Shown: in pieces, positions 61,242 through 64,000 of the stretch
How the letters are laid out: the number at the start of each line of letters is the position of its first letter
Position numbering within the stretch: the stretch's first letter is position 1
NCBI GenBank assembly: GCA_040394475.1
Contig: JBEBSD010000001.1
Coordinates: forward strand, 62,001-126,000
DNA length: 64,000 nt
Source: JBEBSD01 sp040394475
GTDB taxonomy: Bacteria > Bacteroidota > Bacteroidia > Cytophagales > Spirosomataceae
Reading direction: 5' to 3'
The notes under the pieces: model-generated
Told to the model about the DNA's origin: nothing
The model's database searches: none
The model's input: only the letters and a program-made list of their open reading frames with translations
Made by a program: the position numbers and the translations under genes

Positions 61242-61916
61242 ATGAAAAAGAGCTATCCTATCGGCCTAACTTTCTTGTTGATGGTCCTGACTTTGAATGT
61301 CCATGCCCAGGTAGGCGTCGGTACGACCACCCCTGACGCTTCTGCCCAGCTGGATATTACTTCCGACAGCAAAGGTATTTTAATTCCCCGAATGACTGCC
61401 ACTCAGAGAAGCGGCATCAGCAACGCTGCGGAAGGTCTGCTGGTGTATCAAACGACTGCCCCTGCCGGGTTTTATTATTATAACGGATCGCAATGGGTGC
61501 CGTTGCGCGACCCGGAGGAGAGTGTACCCAGCTTATACGCCGGGAATTCTATGGGGACATTAATTCCGGTTACGCTGGTAGGATCCCTTGTTCCGCTTCC
61601 CAGCCACCAATTGATGAGCGGGTTTATTGCCAATGGAGCCAACACCGTTTTCACGGTTCCGGCAACGGGTCGGTATCAGATCTCCTACAGAATTGGGATT
61701 ACGCAAGCATTTTATATGGGAGTACAGATAGCTATAAATGGTGTCGCATACCCACCGTCCCAGCTAAACTCGTTGAGTCAGCAGTCCATTTTCTTCAATT
61801 CTTTTCTTGTCGACCTGTCGGCGGGGGATGCGGTTGGGCTTCAGCTAGTCGGATTGGGGGTTGCTACTCTTACCCTGGACGGGGGCACAAATATGGCTAT
61901 CGTTAAGCTGGATTAG
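61242..61916 (+). CDS. Surface protein with BclA/C1q-like C-terminal jelly roll
   Basis: A 224-residue exported protein; ATG 61242 is preferred over the longer frame because it begins a signal peptide (YPIGLTFLLMVLTLNVHAQ). The mature start VGVGTTTPDASAQLDITSDS, with GILIPRMTATQRSGI and YYYNGSQWVPL, is a motif block common in Bacteroidota surface or tail-fibre-like proteins. Residues about 120-224 (NTVFTVPATGRYQISYRI and INGVAY) resemble the trimeric BclA/C1q-like jelly roll. No sorting domain is seen, so export route is unclear. It is 13 bases from the T9SS cargo gene. Confidence 0.75.
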   Translation: MKKSYPIGLTFLLMVLTLNVHAQVGVGTTTPDASAQLDITSDSKGILIPRMTATQRSGISNAAEGLLVYQTTAPAGFYYYNGSQWVPLRDPEESVPSLYAGNSMGTLIPVTLVGSLVPLPSHQLMSGFIANGANTVFTVPATGRYQISYRIGITQAFYMGVQIAINGVAYPPSQLNSLSQQSIFFNSFLVDLSAGDAVGLQLVGLGVATLTLDGGTNMAIVKLD

Positions 61917-61965
61917 ATGGCCCGGGGAGTTCCATTTTCGGGTGTGATTTAATATACTTTTATAA

Positions 61966-61997
61966 GAGGCCGTCCTTTTGGGACAGCCTCATTTGTT
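61966..61997 (+). terminator. Terminator after the BclA-like gene
   Basis: A stem of 5+4 bp with one internal mismatch (61966-61975 with 61981-61990) and a short loop, followed by a T-rich stretch (ATTTGTTTT). Confidence 0.7.
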
Positions 61998-62134
61998 TTA
62001 AGAATATAAGGTAGCTAAGTGGCTTTTCTAGCATACTGAGGAACCACTGTACGCCCTGCCAAAGACTTTGTCAACGGGTCTACCCCACCCTTACAGGCAC
62101 CGTAAGCCAGACCTTCAGGGTTGCCTATAGTTTG

Positions 62135-62980
62135 TCAATTCAACGCTTTCCTGACGGTGTCGGCCAATGACGTAGTCGGGCGCCCGATTAATCTGGAAAG
62201 TGTTTTGCTGTCGTCGAACAGATCATTTTTTGAAGCCGCTATATCCCAGCCGGCAATCGCATGGGCAAGACCTCCAGGTACGCCTGATGCTTGCAGAACG
62301 CCCGCATATTCGCTTTCGCTGAGATTGTTGTACGGAAGATCTTTACCTGTCTGACGGGATATTTCAGCGGCCAGATCCCTGAGCGTATGCGCCTGGTCGC
62401 CGCCCAGTTCATATAATTTCCCATCGTGTCCTTCGCCGGTCAATACAGCAGCAGCGGCTTCAGCATAATCTTCCCGGGCAGCAGAAGAAATGGCCCCATC
62501 TCCGGCGCTGCCTATCCATGCACCCGCATTCAGAGCCGCGGGTATGGAAGCGGTGTAGTTTTCTGTATACCATCCATTCCGTAAAATGGTGTGAGGAATT
62601 CCTGAAGACTTTAAGGCTTCTTCCGTTTCAGCATGTTCCGCGGCCAAGCTCAGGGAAGAGGTATCGGCATGAAGCAGACTCGTGTAAACGATCCTTTTAA
62701 CGCCGGCTTCCTTCGCCGCCTTAATTACATTTTCATGCTGTGCTTTGCGCTGACCTACCTCATTTGCAGAAATCAACAATAATTGATCGATTCCTTGCAG
62801 GGCGCCGGTCAGTTCCTCCGGTTTCGTGTAGTCGAATCCGCGGACTTCAACACCCAGGTCAGTTGCTTTTTCCGGCGTTCGTACCAGCGCTACCAACTGC
62901 TCCGCATTGACGTTCTGCTTCAATTTTTCTACCACCAGGCGACCGAGTTGTCCCGTCGCTCCTGTTATTCCTGTTTTCAT
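62135..62980 (-). CDS. NmrA/QorB-like NAD(P)H-dependent oxidoreductase
   Basis: A 281-residue atypical short-chain dehydrogenase: GITGATGQLGRLVVEKL for dinucleotide binding, then VRTPEKATDLGVEVRGFDYT, LLLISANEVGQRKAQHENVIKAAKEAGVKRIVYTSLLH and LRNGWYTENYTASIP. It resembles QorB quinone oxidoreductases that reduce quinones and electrophiles. The Rrf2 regulator gene lies 78 bases upstream on the same strand. An operator-like palindrome (63021-63045) lies in the gap before this gene, so it is very likely a target of that regulator. Confidence 0.88.
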   Translation of the reverse strand: MKTGITGATGQLGRLVVEKLKQNVNAEQLVALVRTPEKATDLGVEVRGFDYTKPEELTGALQGIDQLLLISANEVGQRKAQHENVIKAAKEAGVKRIVYTSLLHADTSSLSLAAEHAETEEALKSSGIPHTILRNGWYTENYTASIPAALNAGAWIGSAGDGAISSAAREDYAEAAAAVLTGEGHDGKLYELGGDQAHTLRDLAAEISRQTGKDLPYNNLSESEYAGVLQASGVPGGLAHAIAGWDIAASKNDLFDDSKTLSRLIGRPTTSLADTVRKALN

Positions 62981-63020
62981 AATCTTAAAATTAAATGGGT
63001 AAACGATTCTTAATAATTGT

Positions 63021-63045
63021 ATATGTAACGTACTTTGTTACATAT
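63021..63045. promoter_or_regulatory. Operator upstream of the NmrA-type gene
   Basis: A perfect palindrome with 9-base arms and 7-base spacer (ATATGTAAC / GTTACATAT). The core TGTAAC-N7-GTTACA recurs, with one change, in the promoter of the rrf2 gene. Confidence 0.8.
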
Positions 63046-63058
63046 GTGTTCAAAAAAA

Positions 63059-63469
63059 TTAGCCGAACTTTCCTACAAAATCTTTTAAGGTTTTCCCCTG
63101 CAGGGACGCAACAACCAGTTCATTTGTTTCTGCCGACAAAGCTTGTAATTTCTCGTTTATGTTTTTGCCAACCGGGCATTTCGGATTGGGATTCAGGTTT
63201 CTTCTTCCCAGGACATCTGAATTTTTTACAACTTTGTAGATAGCTCCCAGGGTAATCTCGTCGCTCGTAACAGTCAACATAGAACCGCCATCCTTGCCTT
63301 TCCGGCTCGTTACCCAGCCTTGTTCCTGTAAACTACTTAACGCCTTCCTGACGATTACGGGATTGATATTAATGCTCTGCGCAATCCAGTCGGAACTCAG
63401 CCATTTACCGGGATACTCCACCATAAGTACCAGGATATGCATAACCGTTGCGAATCTCGTGTTGTTCAT
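63059..63469 (-). CDS. Rrf2-family electrophile/redox repressor
   Basis: A 136-residue Rrf2 regulator with winged helix (SDWIAQSININPVIVRKALSSLQEQGWV, wing GKDGGSML) and one cysteine, Cys98 in NPKCPVGKNI; this CPVG segment is typical of Rrf2 proteins that sense oxidants or quinones by a single Cys. The open frame extends to 63514, but that ATG lies inside the operator upstream of the promoter, so the start at 63469 is chosen. It would repress itself and the neighbouring NmrA-type gene. Confidence 0.9.
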   Translation of the reverse strand: MNNTRFATVMHILVLMVEYPGKWLSSDWIAQSININPVIVRKALSSLQEQGWVTSRKGKDGGSMLTVTSDEITLGAIYKVVKNSDVLGRRNLNPNPKCPVGKNINEKLQALSAETNELVVASLQGKTLKDFVGKFG

Positions 63470-63476
63470 GATACAA

Positions 63477-63508
63477 CAAAGGTACCTATAATCTTTAATT
63501 GTAACAAA
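63477..63508 (-). promoter_or_regulatory. Promoter of the rrf2 gene
   Basis: On the minus strand TTTG (63505-63508) and TACCTTTG (63477-63484) form a -33/-7 pair with 20 bases between. Transcription would begin within a few bases of the ATG at 63469, implying a nearly leaderless message. Confidence 0.65.
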
Positions 63509-63522
63509 TAACATTACAATTA
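63496..63522. promoter_or_regulatory. Operator in the rrf2 promoter
   Basis: A perfect palindrome with 9-base arms (TAATTGTAA / TTACAATTA, 9-base spacer). Its core TGTAAC-N7-ATTACA overlaps the -33 element, the right place for autorepression. Confidence 0.8.
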
Positions 63523-63630
63523 ATATTGCCTGACCATTGAATCGCGGAGTAAGGATTATTGAGAGCGGGGAAAATAGGTTTGAGTGCTGCGTGTAGTATC
63601 CTTTGGAACTTTTTTAAAGGCGGATCTCTT

Positions 63631-64000
63631 TCAGATCAAGTGGTTTTTAAAAGCAAACGCAATGGCCTGGGCAATGTTTTTGGCCCCGGTTTTTTCGATG
63701 ATGCGCTGCCGGTGCCCGTCTACCGTCCGGGAACTGATGAAGAGTTTATCGGCAATGTCCTGGTTGGAAAACCCTTCGCAAAGCAGCTGCAAGACATCTT
63801 TTTCCCGCGCAGAAAGCTCCACTTCAATGCCATTGTGAAATACGACCGGACGGGTGCTGTTCATTTTACCGACAAATTTGCGGTGCATGGCTTTGGAAAC
63901 AAAATCACTGTAGTAATTGCCTTCTGAAAAGACCGTTCGGATCGCTTTTTCGACTTCTTCGGGAGACGAATCTTTCAACAGGTAGCCGTTTACACCCTTT
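63631..64000 (-). CDS. LuxR/NarL-type response regulator, C-terminal part (cut by window edge)
   Basis: The coding frame runs off the right end; the visible ~120 residues begin GVNGYLLKDSSPEEVEKAI, the end of a receiver domain with its conserved Lys, and continue into a LuxR-type helix-turn-helix (LSAREKDVLQLLCEGFSNQDIADKLFISSRTVDGHRQRI). It ends KNHLI at 63631. Its kinase is presumably outside the window. It is the usual output protein of a two-component system, with genes controlled unknown. Confidence 0.9.
   Translation of the reverse strand, partial: KGVNGYLLKDSSPEEVEKAIRTVFSEGNYYSDFVSKAMHRKFVGKMNSTRPVVFHNGIEVELSAREKDVLQLLCEGFSNQDIADKLFISSRTVDGHRQRIIEKTGAKNIAQAIAFAFKNHLI

Overview
The window looks like chromosomal DNA of a free-living, glycan-degrading member of the Bacteroidota. 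The closest fit is a Cytophagia/Chitinophagia-type organism (Spirosoma/Dyadobacter-like), but the genus cannot be settled from sequence alone. Supporting traits are SusC/SusD pairs driven by a FecI/FecR sigma/anti-sigma couple, a type IX secretion C-terminal sorting domain, lipoproteins with relaxed lipoboxes, a trpC-trpF-trpB order, a PASTA-tailed division transpeptidase and promoters of the TTTG / TAnnTTTG type. No rRNA, tRNA, CRISPR array or transposase was seen.

Layout. 1-2772: end of a trp operon (trpC, trpF, trpB; trpA is not there). 2773-2994: a 107-bp-period duplicated palindrome. 2995-6577 (minus): start of a division/cell-wall cluster (rsmH, ftsL-like, ftsI-like) without murE and the rest. 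6713-9719: MarR regulator and a beta-oxidation fusion enzyme. 9720-16266: Rrf2 regulator, GH29 fucosidase, dihydroorotase, an SRPBCC protein, two LVIVD-type beta-propeller pieces and an outer-membrane barrel. 16410-26218: PIG-L deacetylase, then an exported oxidoreductase / TIM-barrel / oxidoreductase / HEAT-DUF1080-DUF1080 set that fits oxidative 3-keto-glycoside breakdown. 26276-27518: heptose adenylyltransferase and a membrane zinc peptidase. 27519-34790: a decayed SusC remnant followed by GH115-, GH88/105- and GH39-like enzymes and an SGNH hydrolase. 34883-38544: leucine-rich-repeat protein, small membrane protein, drug/metabolite exporter and a short-chain dehydrogenase. 38545-39906: a VapC/antitoxin pair inside a nest of direct, inverted and tandem repeats. 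39907-55503: an intact polysaccharide-utilisation locus (FecI, FecR, SusC, SusD, SusC, SusD, GH97, sulfatase). 55995-64000: DoxX/HxlR pair, htpG, a lipoprotein, a T9SS cargo, a BclA-like jelly-roll surface protein, an NmrA-type oxidoreductase with its Rrf2 repressor and two matching operators, and the end of a LuxR-type response regulator.

How it works together. The intact locus 39907-55503 would sense a glycan through the SusC N-terminal domain and FecR/FecI, import it through two SusCD pairs, and process it with a retaining-type GH97 and a sulfatase. The GH115/105/39 block looks like a second locus that has lost its transporter. The keto-glycoside set offers a hydrolase-independent, periplasmic route for cleaving glycosides. 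Several normally longer operons (trp, dcw, fad) stop short beside repeats, which suggests that repeats mark past rearrangement points.
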